In this document: positions 55,871 through 64,000 of the stretch, one piece after another | Position numbering within the stretch: position 1 is the first letter of the stretch | How the letters are laid out: each line of letters starts with the position of its first letter | Assembly: GCA_963818985.1 (NCBI GenBank) | Contig: CAWFUJ010000009.1 | Span: 248,001 to 312,000, forward strand | DNA length: 64,000 nt | From: JAFEDN01 sp963818985 | GTDB taxonomy: Bacteria > Pseudomonadota > Gammaproteobacteria > Coxiellales > Coxiellaceae | Direction: 5' to 3' | Translations under genes and position numbers: made by a program | Notes under the pieces: generated by a model | Seen by the model: the letters and a program-made list of their open reading frames with translations, nothing else | What the model was told of the DNA's origin: nothing | Database searches by the model: none

Positions 55871-57556
55871 CTAAACAGTTTCCATTGATTCTACCGACGT
55901 TAACATTTCATTGGCATGGGCTAGACTTTGTTCGGTAATGGTTTCGCCGCCTAGCATACGCGCTAACTCTTGTCGACGTTCACCGTTGCTTAATGGGGTG
56001 ATATCACTGCGAGTGGTTTTATTCTCAATCAATTTACTGACCTTATAATGATGGTTTCCATAAGCAGCGACTTGAGGCAAATGGGTAATACACAATACCT
56101 GGGTCTTTTTTCCTAACTGATGTAGTAACTTTCCGACAATAGCAGCAGTTTGACCGCCGATTCCCACATCAACCTCATCAAAAATTAAAGTCGCGGTTTG
56201 CTCTTTTTGTGCGGTGATCACTTGCAAAGCTAAATGTAATCGCGATAATTCTCCGCCTGAAGCAATTTTTTGCAACTGTTGAAAGCCTTGGCCAGGATTC
56301 GTACTCACTAAAAAGCGAACTCTTTCGTTACCTAAGTGATGGATCGGTTCATCAATTTTTTCAAGGACAATTTGGAAACGTCCACCTTGCATACCCAACT
56401 GTTGCATCCAACTAGTGACTTGTTGGTTCAATGCCAGTGTTGCTTCCTCGCGCCTTACTGTCAGTTCTTTAGCTATTCTTTGATATTGATCTAAAATTTT
56501 TATCTGTTCACTTTCCAATTTAACTAATTGACTTTCAGCATTTTCTAACATCGTGATTTTATTAACCAAGCTTTGTTGAATATTATATAAATCCGGTGGA
56601 CTTACTCGGTGTTTGCGAGCTAAATGATGGATGAGATTGAGTCGTTCCTCAATATCTGCTAATTTCTGCGGGTTGGTCAATAATTTATTATTATATTCCT
56701 GTAATCCATTACCAGCCTCTTGCAGATAAATAGCAGCATCATTCAACAATTGTTTACAGGTATTTAATTTTTCATTATCTGATCTGATATTATTCAATAA
56801 ATGAGTGGCGCGGTAAACTTGATTGAGAGCGGCATTTTTTTCATCATCCATCAGCAATGTGAGTGCTTGCTGTAATTGTTGTTGCCATTGGCCGGCATGG
56901 TGAAATTGTTTGTGGGTATCGCTTAATTGTTGCCATTCATTTTCTTGTAGGTTGAGATGATCCAGTTCAGTGATTTGGAAACGCAATAAATCTAATTCAC
57001 TATGGCGATGAGTTAAGTTATGTTGCAAAATTTTAATTTCGTTGTCGTTAGTTTGCCATTGTTGATAAAGCTGCTGGATGGTATTAATGAGTGCGTCATG
57101 CTGGCCGTAGCGATCTAATTGCTGTTGCTGGCCATCACTTTTTAATAAATCCTGCTGTTGATGTTGTCCATGAATTGTTAAAACTAATTCGCTGAATTCT
57201 TTGATTAAATTGAGTGGGCATGGCACACCATTGATCGTGCTACGAGAAGGGCCTTCATTTTGTAACACCCTGCGAATGATACATTCATCACTGGATTGAT
57301 CTAATTGATGCTCGCGCAGCCACTCGCTGGCATTGGGCATATTAACTAGATTAAAACACAAGGTGATATCACAGCGGGATTGTCCTTGGCGAATCATATT
57401 TGATTCAGCGCGCCCCCCCAAGGCCAGTTGTATGGCATCAACCCAAATGGATTTTCCAGCCCCGGTTTCGCCCGTCAGTACATGGAGACCATTGCTAAAA
57501 TCTAGGCTGAGTTTGTCAACCAATACAAAATTTTGAATGTCGATATGAGTTAACAT
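55871..57556 (-). CDS. recN: DNA repair protein RecN
   Basis: 561 residues, the usual length. Walker A GETGAGKSIWVDAI near residues 30-43; long central coiled coil (about 160-370); signature SGGELSRLHLALQ; Walker B LIFDEVDVGIGG near 458. An SMC-like ATPase that acts early in double-strand break repair. nadK-recN is a conserved pair; here nadK lies 54 nt upstream. No LexA box was seen before it. Confidence 0.95.
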   Translation of the reverse strand: MLTHIDIQNFVLVDKLSLDFSNGLHVLTGETGAGKSIWVDAIQLALGGRAESNMIRQGQSRCDITLCFNLVNMPNASEWLREHQLDQSSDECIIRRVLQNEGPSRSTINGVPCPLNLIKEFSELVLTIHGQHQQQDLLKSDGQQQQLDRYGQHDALINTIQQLYQQWQTNDNEIKILQHNLTHRHSELDLLRFQITELDHLNLQENEWQQLSDTHKQFHHAGQWQQQLQQALTLLMDDEKNAALNQVYRATHLLNNIRSDNEKLNTCKQLLNDAAIYLQEAGNGLQEYNNKLLTNPQKLADIEERLNLIHHLARKHRVSPPDLYNIQQSLVNKITMLENAESQLVKLESEQIKILDQYQRIAKELTVRREEATLALNQQVTSWMQQLGMQGGRFQIVLEKIDEPIHHLGNERVRFLVSTNPGQGFQQLQKIASGGELSRLHLALQVITAQKEQTATLIFDEVDVGIGGQTAAIVGKLLHQLGKKTQVLCITHLPQVAAYGNHHYKVSKLIENKTTRSDITPLSNGERRQELARMLGGETITEQSLAHANEMLTSVESMETV

Positions 57557-57610
57557 ATTTTTTTCCTTATATTATATAACTCCCTCTCCCTCCGGGAGAG
57601 GGGAAATTAG

Positions 57611-58501
57611 TCACTCTCGCAAATGTGTTAAGCTTTCCCATTTTAATTTTTCACGCAAAGTTTTGAAATAATTATATTCTAGCGGATGCACAAGCCGCAA
57701 TAATTGTGGTTTTTTTTGAACATGTACGACACCACCCGGAGGAATTGCAATCCGATTTTGCCCATCGCAACTGACATGCGGAGAATTGAGATTAGCAGAA
57801 GCAATATGTAATTCAATCTCACTCCCGCCAGCCACGACAATGGGGCGGCTACTAAGGGTATGCGGAAACATGGGCACCAACACCACAGCATCCAATTGCG
57901 GATGCAAAATTGGCCCGCCACCTGATAATGCATAAGCGGTTGAACCGGTTGGCGTGGCAATAATTAACCCATCCGCGCGTTGCTTGCAAACAAATTGATG
58001 GTCGATATAAATTTCAAAAGCGATCATATGGGCAATATCACCCGGTAGTAATACCACATCATTGAGGGCAATATCCTGAGCATAAGCTTGTCCCTGTGGA
58101 TTTTTATACAGTTGGGCGGCGAGTAAAAATCTTTGTTCGATATAATAATGACCATCTAATACTTCGCCAATTTTGTGTAATTCGTTCGGATGGATATCAG
58201 TTAAAAATCCAAGTCGGCCGCGATTAATTCCTAATACCGGAAGATTATGGGGTAGGGCCAGGTGAGCAGCATTTAATAAGCTGCCATCGCCACCCACCAC
58301 AATCACTAATTGGTAATGGGCAAGAATTTCTGGAGTTACAATGGTGGGTTGAAGGTTTTCATCCAGCATTTTTGCAGTTTCAAGTTCAACAGCGATATGA
58401 GCTTGACGTTGTGTTAAAAAATTGTATAAAGAATTAACCGTTTCCGGCACTCCGGTAACTTTAGGACGGCCAATTAAAATAACTTTATCGATTGCGGTCA
58501 T
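57611..58501 (-). CDS. nadK: NAD kinase
   Basis: 296 residues. The catalytic VVGGDGSLLNAAH (near residue 75) and the NAD-binding TPTGSTAYALSGGGPI (near 184) are diagnostic. It makes NADP from NAD and ATP. ATG start; short gap of 54 nt to recN containing a ccctctccctccgggagagg palindrome. Confidence 0.96.
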   Translation of the reverse strand: MTAIDKVILIGRPKVTGVPETVNSLYNFLTQRQAHIAVELETAKMLDENLQPTIVTPEILAHYQLVIVVGGDGSLLNAAHLALPHNLPVLGINRGRLGFLTDIHPNELHKIGEVLDGHYYIEQRFLLAAQLYKNPQGQAYAQDIALNDVVLLPGDIAHMIAFEIYIDHQFVCKQRADGLIIATPTGSTAYALSGGGPILHPQLDAVVLVPMFPHTLSSRPIVVAGGSEIELHIASANLNSPHVSCDGQNRIAIPPGGVVHVQKKPQLLRLVHPLEYNYFKTLREKLKWESLTHLRE

Positions 58502-58570
58502 GCATTTAGCATAGCATATTTTAAGCTAAAGTACCCCGGAGTTGCTCCGGGGTAGATCGTTAAGATAATT

Positions 58571-61159
58571 TTATCTACGTGTTGTATAAGAACTGCTAGA
58601 AGAACTGCTAGAAGAACTGCTAGAAGAGCTACTAGAAGGATTCTCAGCAATAGGTGTCGATGTGGTGTTGCTTTGGGTAGGCGAACTAAAGGTAGCTAAA
58701 ATCGTTGGCCTTTTTTGGTGGACAGGTTTTGGTTTTTGAAGGTGTTCAATTGTTGCAGGAGTTGTTCTTTTTTCCATCTCTTTTTTTTCTCTTTCTGACT
58801 GTGTTGTACTGAGGACTTTTTCTAATTGAGGCTTGAATAATAATTGAGATGAGGTGCCACTAAATCTTGTAGTAAATTGAGATTTAGTAGATCCTCCGTT
58901 TGATGTTGCGGCTGCCTGTAATTCCGATACTTTTTGTTTAATACCATCCTGAGCAGTCTTAGTTGGAGTAAAATTAGTGTCACGGACGCTAGGGGTTATT
59001 TGGTCCTTGTTTTTAATTTTATGCCCTTCTCCCCGTTGGGCTAATGCCTCTCGTGTCAGATCATCAGATTCAAACTCTCTCACTCTAGATGGTGTTGGAT
59101 TAGTAGTTGATAACACTCTTGCCAATTGCGACCGAATATCGGATTTAGGATTTGTACTCGAATTTGAATTAGAAATAGAGCTTGAACTAGAAGAACTAGA
59201 ACTACTGGTTACCACGGAACTTACAATTGATGAGGTGGAGGCTGCCGATGAGCTTGGTAGTGAATTAGTAAGGGTTTTAGGATTTGGAGTACTTGGCGGG
59301 TGCGGGATCCTTCTAATAGTTTCTGGTTTTGTATGATCATCAGTTGATGTTGTTGATCTCCTGCCCACAGAAATTGACCGTCTTACAGAAAATGTTCCAC
59401 CACTTAAATCTGCTGAGCTTTTGGAATCCAAATCTATCACTAAATTATCTCCTATTAGTTTATTTACATCTTTTAGTAAGTATCTAAACCAATTGGGATT
59501 ATTAAAAAGCTTCATGTTTTTAATTGGCTCGAAGATCGCATTTAGTTTATTGCATAAATAGACTTTTCTTTGGATTATACGTTCTTTAATCAATATATAA
59601 TTTTGAAGTAGTTGCTTATCATGTTGCCTATCATCATCAATATCGTTTTGATGAGGTTTGTCTGTATCAGTAGCTTCACTTTCTATCTCAGGATCAATAT
59701 CGTTTTGAAGAGATTTGTATATAACATTAGCATCACTTTCTATCTCAGAAGCCATTTTGGTTAAGTGTTTAAATGAACCGAAATAGGTAATGAGTTCCAC
59801 TATTAATCGAAAATGGCTACTTGAAGAAACGGAGTGAGACATTGAAAAACTTTCAGTTGAAAGGGTAGCTGGAACGTCTTGAAAAAAAGTATTCACCCAT
59901 TCTCTTGGATCATCTTCCTTACTAGTTCTTGTTTTTTTTCCAAACCTATCAGACTTCTCTTCAGTTCTTACGGCTTGATAATAAAATACTAAATTTTTAT
60001 CTAAACCAAATATTTTTTCATTTATAACTTCTTCTAATGCAGTTAATTGTTCTTTTTCTTCGTCTGTTAATTTTGCGAAAGAAACCTCACGCCTTTGATT
60101 TTTTATTTGATGATTAATAGTCTGTAATTCTGATACAGCACCTTTTGCACATATGGCTTCAATAATTAAGTGATCTTCTGGGAACGTATTTTCAACTATT
60201 TCGTTCGAAACATTTTTTATAACAATCCCTTTATCTTCGGTAACCTCTTTATATTCGGTAACCGTGTCTATACCATCGATACCTCTTGTATTGCTTATTA
60301 TATTCCTTTCCTGCAGCGGGAACTCTTCTCCATTTAAATTTTTAGTTTTCCGCCCTGTTACATATTTTTCCAGTTTTTCTTCCATATTTACAGATTTTTG
60401 TCGATGAAATTGCCAATAAGTATGATATTCCTCTATTTTATGCAAAATCTTTTCTGTCAGTAATGTGTTATCATTTCTAAGAGTAATCTTTTGACCTTGT
60501 TTAACACTCTCTTTTAATGGCCCGATTTGCTCTGATTTTATTATTAATGCGAGTGTTTTAATTTTTTCCAGAGTAGGTTTTGAATTAAATTGTTTTTTTT
60601 GATTTTCAGAGAGTGCTATTACATCAGTTGTTTCAAACATTATTTTCTCTAAAGCATTTTCTGTCACTAATATTTTTTTACTCTGTGGAAAAGTAGAAGT
60701 AGTAAAAGTAAATTCTTCACCCTTTCGAACTTTCTGCATGTCTTTCGGTTGTATCTTTAATGCCAGTGCTTTAAGTTCTGCCTCAGAAGGGTTTAAATTA
60801 TATTTTTTATGTAATGCCTCTATTTGATTCAACAGAGGAAGTGTAAGTAATATGTTAGTCCCTTTAACAACCTTAAGCTCCTCATTTTGAACTTTAGGTT
60901 TTAATCCGGGGATAATTTCTAATTTTATTTGTATTGCCAGTGCTATAATTTTTGCCCTAGAAGGGTTTACATTATATTTTTTCTGGCAGCTCTCTATTTG
61001 CTCCAAAACAGTGGTTGTAAGTGGGATGTTAGTACCTGTAAGAACCTGAGGTTTGCTGTCTAGAGCGACCTGTTTTAATTGGGGGATCATTTCCGGTTTT
61101 ATTTGTACTGCCAGTGCTTTAATTTCTGCCGAAGTAGGATTTAAATTATAATCTTTCAT
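58571..61159 (-). CDS. Large Ser-rich protein with four N-terminal repeats, putative effector
   Basis: 862 residues from the ATG at 61159 (ggagaga upstream). The first 217 residues hold four copies of a motif like YNLNPTSAEIKALAVQIK, at about residues 4, 62, 120 and 191, each followed by a helix and a GTNI-type strand. The middle (about 220-600) is charged and helical. From about residue 610 the chain is low-complexity: Ser, Thr and Pro-rich, with runs such as SSSSSSSS, a tract near 675 and a last one of about 17 Ser before YTTRR. No signal peptide or membrane helix. No known family recognised. Size, repeats and lineage specificity suggest a secreted effector (inference). Confidence 0.7.
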   Translation of the reverse strand: MKDYNLNPTSAEIKALAVQIKPEMIPQLKQVALDSKPQVLTGTNIPLTTTVLEQIESCQKKYNVNPSRAKIIALAIQIKLEIIPGLKPKVQNEELKVVKGTNILLTLPLLNQIEALHKKYNLNPSEAELKALALKIQPKDMQKVRKGEEFTFTTSTFPQSKKILVTENALEKIMFETTDVIALSENQKKQFNSKPTLEKIKTLALIIKSEQIGPLKESVKQGQKITLRNDNTLLTEKILHKIEEYHTYWQFHRQKSVNMEEKLEKYVTGRKTKNLNGEEFPLQERNIISNTRGIDGIDTVTEYKEVTEDKGIVIKNVSNEIVENTFPEDHLIIEAICAKGAVSELQTINHQIKNQRREVSFAKLTDEEKEQLTALEEVINEKIFGLDKNLVFYYQAVRTEEKSDRFGKKTRTSKEDDPREWVNTFFQDVPATLSTESFSMSHSVSSSSHFRLIVELITYFGSFKHLTKMASEIESDANVIYKSLQNDIDPEIESEATDTDKPHQNDIDDDRQHDKQLLQNYILIKERIIQRKVYLCNKLNAIFEPIKNMKLFNNPNWFRYLLKDVNKLIGDNLVIDLDSKSSADLSGGTFSVRRSISVGRRSTTSTDDHTKPETIRRIPHPPSTPNPKTLTNSLPSSSAASTSSIVSSVVTSSSSSSSSSSISNSNSSTNPKSDIRSQLARVLSTTNPTPSRVREFESDDLTREALAQRGEGHKIKNKDQITPSVRDTNFTPTKTAQDGIKQKVSELQAAATSNGGSTKSQFTTRFSGTSSQLLFKPQLEKVLSTTQSEREKKEMEKRTTPATIEHLQKPKPVHQKRPTILATFSSPTQSNTTSTPIAENPSSSSSSSSSSSSSSSSYTTRR
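58576..58634. repeat. 12-bp tandem repeat coding poly-Ser
   Basis: agaactgctaga is repeated about four times with small changes, encoding the Ser run at the C-terminus of the 862-residue protein. Units are multiples of three, so copy-number change lengthens or shortens the run without breaking the frame. Confidence 0.7.
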
Positions 61160-61530
61160 TTTGTCTCTCTCCAATATTAAAATTGTTTCATATAACGAAG
61201 ATGGGATTATATATTGCTCATTTTAGATAGGCAAGCCTACTTTTGATTTTAAATTATATTTTATCGAGTGCTTTATACAATAATTTTAAAATAAAAATTT
61301 TTTACTTATTATGTTTTAAAATGATTGTTGATTTATGCTATTTTGGTAATTCGCAGTATTTGTTATGACTGTATCTTAAAAAAAAATTGAGATTAAATTC
61401 GGGTATTTAATCCTGGATACCGTCCTTCGCCGGTATGACACATAGTAAAACAATCCAGAGCTCCTCCCTTTTTTCAAAGGGAGGAATTCTTTAGCTTAAG
61501 ACTGAAGTCATCGTTACCGACGATGATGGA
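61160..61530. other. Non-coding gap between the two Ser-rich genes
   Basis: 371 nt without a gene. The right part holds a degenerate palindrome (ataccg..cggtat, 61419-61438), a 9-bp stem cctcccttt/aaagggagg (61463-61484) and catcgt/acgatg (61509-61525), which could terminate the right-hand gene. The left part (61175-61350) is very AT-rich and should hold the promoter of the left-hand gene, but no clear -35/-10 pair stands out and no CTTAAT box is present. Confidence 0.6.
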
Positions 61531-64000
61531 CTATGGCAGAGCCAATGAGTCTGAAATTTGCAAGGTCTCTTTCTCTTTTTCTTTCACTAATTTCTCTTTC
61601 AGTGCTACTTCTGATTCTTTTAGTTTTGCTGCAATTAAGGCTCTACTACTTTCAAAGTCTTTATTTTTTGTGGGAGAAGGAGACTGAGCTGGGCTCGAGG
61701 TCGAGCTTGCAGGAGAGCTTAAGCTTGTACAAGTTTCAGGACCAGAGCTCGGAGTTAGAGTGTTAGAATTAGAATCCAATTTCGAATCTAGACTAGTGCT
61801 TGAACTAGAACTAAAACTAGAATTAAAAATCGAGCTTGTGCTATAACTAGAGCTATAACTAGAAATTAGGCTTATGCTATTTTTGGGACTAGGGGGCAAA
61901 CTGAGGATATCAGAGCTTAAATTTGGCGTAGATTTAGTGTCAGGGATAGAAATTAAACTAGAATTTGAGTTCGAATTCAGCTCGGGGCTAGAGCTAGAGC
62001 CTAAGCCTGTGTTTACGCTTGACTTAGAATTTTCAATTTGACGGGTGGTTGAAGGTATGGGCTTTACTTCCTTTGCTTTAAACATTTCAGCTAAGCTTCT
62101 AACGCTTCTGATATTACTGCTGTCACTTCCAGAGGGAGGGAGAGTTGTGTTAACAGTAGGGGTAGGGCTTTTCGTAATTGCTTCGGGTTTTTTCTTATAC
62201 TTCTGTGTACTAAGGGAGGAGAGCGGATCATTATCGTCAGTCAATGCAGTTGTTATAGGTGGTTTTTTTTGAGTTTTAGCATCTTCTGAATCTGATAAAT
62301 GTTCAGTTGTTGTGCTCGTATTAAATGGCCTGCTAAATAAAAAATTATTTTCACCATTAAAAGTTAAATCATCGTTATTGGTTGGACTTTCAAATATATT
62401 CTCTATTTCAAACGGGTCTGACATTACTGAAGAATTAGCAGTATTTTCTAGGAAGGTAGATTTTTTCCTGGAATTTTTTGAATTAGCCTCAAATAGATTT
62501 GCATCACCATCACCATCACCATCATCACCATCATCATTTCCGTATTGAAAATAAGTTTCAGTATTTGTTGGAGTTAATTGGTTATTTCTAGAAGAGCTTA
62601 GGCCAATTATTGGAGGACCTTCCCCTTGCTCAATTTCAGGAAGTCCTTCTTCTCCTTTATTAAAAGTATCAACTAAAGTTGTTCCAGTAGGAGTGCCCAA
62701 GTCTGATTTAATAGTTGAGGGTTGTTCAATATCAACAATAAGTTGATCTGGTTCGGACTCCTCAATTTTTTTTCTCGGCTCTTTACGGCTTGTCAAACTG
62801 CTTATAAAATAACCAAGTATGCTGGAGCTGGTTTCTAAAGTAATCAAACTAGAGCTAGAGCTAGAGCTAGAACTAGAACTAGAACTAGAACTAGAAAATG
62901 TTGAATTGGCTTGATCCTTTCTCGCGGATTCTTCTTTTTTTGAAAAACTAGGGATTAAACTTTTAAAACTAAAAGTCGAAAAAATTCCACCGGAATCGCC
63001 TTGCTCGCTAGTTTGGGTTTCAACAAACCCCTTATCTGTTAGCGAAGGGTCAGTTAAGTAATATGAAGTTTGGGTATCTTCATGAAGGTGATCGTGTGTA
63101 GTTGTTTTTTGGGTTTTTGGAACATGGGGTAAAGAAATTGGTTTAGCTATCTCATGACGAGATTGAGAAATTCTCTTATTTTCACTTGTTGTTCTTAGTA
63201 ATGGTCTGGCAGTGGTTGTGGTTTTGATGTCGCTATGGCGAGTCGGTTTCGGTTTTTCACGAACACTAAAATTTATTAATTTTAATTCGTCTGCGGTAGC
63301 TATGGTTCTCCTACGCTGAACTTTTTTATATTCTTTTTGAATTGCTGACCTTAACACGTCAATAGAAGGCAGGGTTGGGTAAAGTATTTTAAAATTCCAA
63401 GCAAGCTCATCATGAGAAATTAAAGGCCCCACTTCATCGAGTCTTTGCATAAACTCTTCATTCTGTGCTAAGCATTGACTAAACAGATCCATTCCTTCTT
63501 TAAACATAGACATCAAAACAACTGGGTTTTTAATTTGGGAAAGAGGCTTATTTTCATTGGCCTTTAATAATGTATCGGGATTTAATAACTTTTCTTCTTG
63601 CAAATTAAATTTTGACATGTATGCGTTAAATAATGCCGCAGCTTGACTTTGAGTGGAATGGAGAAATTGATCTTCCGCATCCTTCATTTCTTGCGTACTT
63701 CTGGAAAATAACACATAACGCGTTGGAGCGGAAAAGAAAACATCAGAGTGGCTATTGACAAATATTTTAACCCTTTCCGGGGGTGAGCTCATTAATGAAC
63801 TCCATTCAGGTACTTTTTTAACCATGCTGGGAAGGCTCAGCGGGGAATCATAGTTTCTATAATCTTGGATAGCATTTAATAATTTCTGAAAATCCCCTCC
63901 ATGGGGATCTCTTGTTTTTGTTATTAGATATTCTAATTCAATCTCTATGAGGTAGGATGACAAAATAGCTAAGATTGGATCAAGGTCAATTTTATCTAAG
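61531..64000 (-). CDS. Large Ser-rich protein, partial at window edge, putative effector
   Basis: At least 822 residues; the frame is open to 64000 (LDKIDLDPILAILSSYLIEIE), so the true start lies outside the window, and the TTG at 63963 is not a convincing start. The N-terminal 270 residues are helical and folded-looking. The rest is low-complexity: a run of about 17 Ser near residue 374, an Asp/Gly tract (DDGDGDGD) and many SSS, STS and SNS stretches, then a Lys/Glu helix at the C-terminus. Same style as its neighbour at 58571, with which it probably forms a pair. No family recognised; secreted effector or surface-related role is inference. Confidence 0.65.
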   Translation of the reverse strand, partial: LDKIDLDPILAILSSYLIEIELEYLITKTRDPHGGDFQKLLNAIQDYRNYDSPLSLPSMVKKVPEWSSLMSSPPERVKIFVNSHSDVFFSAPTRYVLFSRSTQEMKDAEDQFLHSTQSQAAALFNAYMSKFNLQEEKLLNPDTLLKANENKPLSQIKNPVVLMSMFKEGMDLFSQCLAQNEEFMQRLDEVGPLISHDELAWNFKILYPTLPSIDVLRSAIQKEYKKVQRRRTIATADELKLINFSVREKPKPTRHSDIKTTTTARPLLRTTSENKRISQSRHEIAKPISLPHVPKTQKTTTHDHLHEDTQTSYYLTDPSLTDKGFVETQTSEQGDSGGIFSTFSFKSLIPSFSKKEESARKDQANSTFSSSSSSSSSSSSSSSSLITLETSSSILGYFISSLTSRKEPRKKIEESEPDQLIVDIEQPSTIKSDLGTPTGTTLVDTFNKGEEGLPEIEQGEGPPIIGLSSSRNNQLTPTNTETYFQYGNDDGDDGDGDGDANLFEANSKNSRKKSTFLENTANSSVMSDPFEIENIFESPTNNDDLTFNGENNFLFSRPFNTSTTTEHLSDSEDAKTQKKPPITTALTDDNDPLSSLSTQKYKKKPEAITKSPTPTVNTTLPPSGSDSSNIRSVRSLAEMFKAKEVKPIPSTTRQIENSKSSVNTGLGSSSSPELNSNSNSSLISIPDTKSTPNLSSDILSLPPSPKNSISLISSYSSSYSTSSIFNSSFSSSSSTSLDSKLDSNSNTLTPSSGPETCTSLSSPASSTSSPAQSPSPTKNKDFESSRALIAAKLKESEVALKEKLVKEKEKETLQISDSLALP
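62840..62896. repeat. 6-bp tandem repeat (ctagar) coding poly-Ser
   Basis: About eight to nine units alternating ctagag and ctagaa, read on the minus strand as alternating TCT and AGT/AGC Ser codons. It creates a dense array of CTAG sites. Confidence 0.75.

Noticed and set aside
58977..62548. Plus-strand ORFs rich in Glu-Leu opposite the Ser-rich genes
   Set aside because: They are the antisense reading of the Ser microsatellites (ctagaa/ctagag gives Leu-Glu) and have no ribosome-binding sites.
62840..62896. CRISPR-like regular repeat
   Set aside because: The unit is 6 bp without spacers and is in frame with a protein; it is a coding microsatellite.

Overview
The window is an AT-rich gammaproteobacterial chromosome segment. 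It is dominated by the ribosomal/RNA-polymerase superoperon (about 25.7-55.8 kb), flanked by housekeeping genes and accessory genes with host-interaction features. The best fit is a host-associated member of the Legionellales/Coxiellaceae. Supporting signs are gammaproteobacterial gene order (gpmI-envC-ctpA next to yibN-secB-gpsA; tRNA-secE-nusG-rplKAJL-rpoBC-rpsLG-fusA-tuf-S10-spc-alpha), an enlarged glycine-rich ribosomal protein S7 of the kind I recall from Coxiella, a U-box-like protein, large Ser-rich proteins of effector type, and a PmrA-like regulatory box. The genus cannot be fixed from the sequence alone.

Layout. 0-5 kb (mostly minus strand): a C-terminal remnant of a caspase-like protease gene, an AAA/DUF4143 ATPase, a U-box-like protein and an exported caspase/legumain-like protease. 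5-11 kb: an LplT-Aas lysophospholipid flippase/acyltransferase/acyl-ACP synthetase fusion overlapping a lipoprotein gene, then a Sad-type succinate-semialdehyde dehydrogenase. 11.1-18.5 kb: a coiled-coil protein behind four 11-bp-phased CTTAAY repeats, then an NHLP-type peptide export locus (cyclic-nucleotide-binding protein, very short HlyD-like protein, C39 peptidase-ABC exporter, second ABC exporter). The locus ends in a 71-residue ORF with a Gly-Gly site that could be its cargo. 18.5-25.5 kb: ctpA, envC, gpmI (minus), then yibN-like rhodanese, secB, gpsA and a phosphopantetheinyl transferase (plus). 25.6-26.1 kb: tRNA-Tyr, -Gly, -Thr and -Trp, with no tufB between Thr and Trp. 26.1-55.8 kb: secE to rplQ, essentially without interruption, including an L10 leader and the short rpmJ gene. 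55.9-58.5 kb: recN and nadK (minus). 58.6-64 kb: two very large Ser-rich proteins (minus); the last runs off the right edge of the window.

Two features cut across the window. First, several families of dispersed palindromic elements sit between genes: a 160-210 bp MITE-like element with CGTCAATATT ends, a GTCATCCCGCGG palindrome family, and a double-hairpin element found twice inside the ribosomal operons. Second, seven single-base indels break otherwise well-conserved essential genes (rplK, rplA, rplJ, rpoC twice, rpsN, rpoA). Six are +1 and one is -1, so they are most likely sequence errors rather than real pseudogenes.

Functionally, the central part is the transcription/translation core. 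The outer parts suggest envelope remodelling (LplT-Aas, EnvC, CtpA), peptide secretion (NHLP locus) and possible effector proteins delivered to a eukaryotic host. No rRNA, CRISPR array, transposase or prophage was seen.
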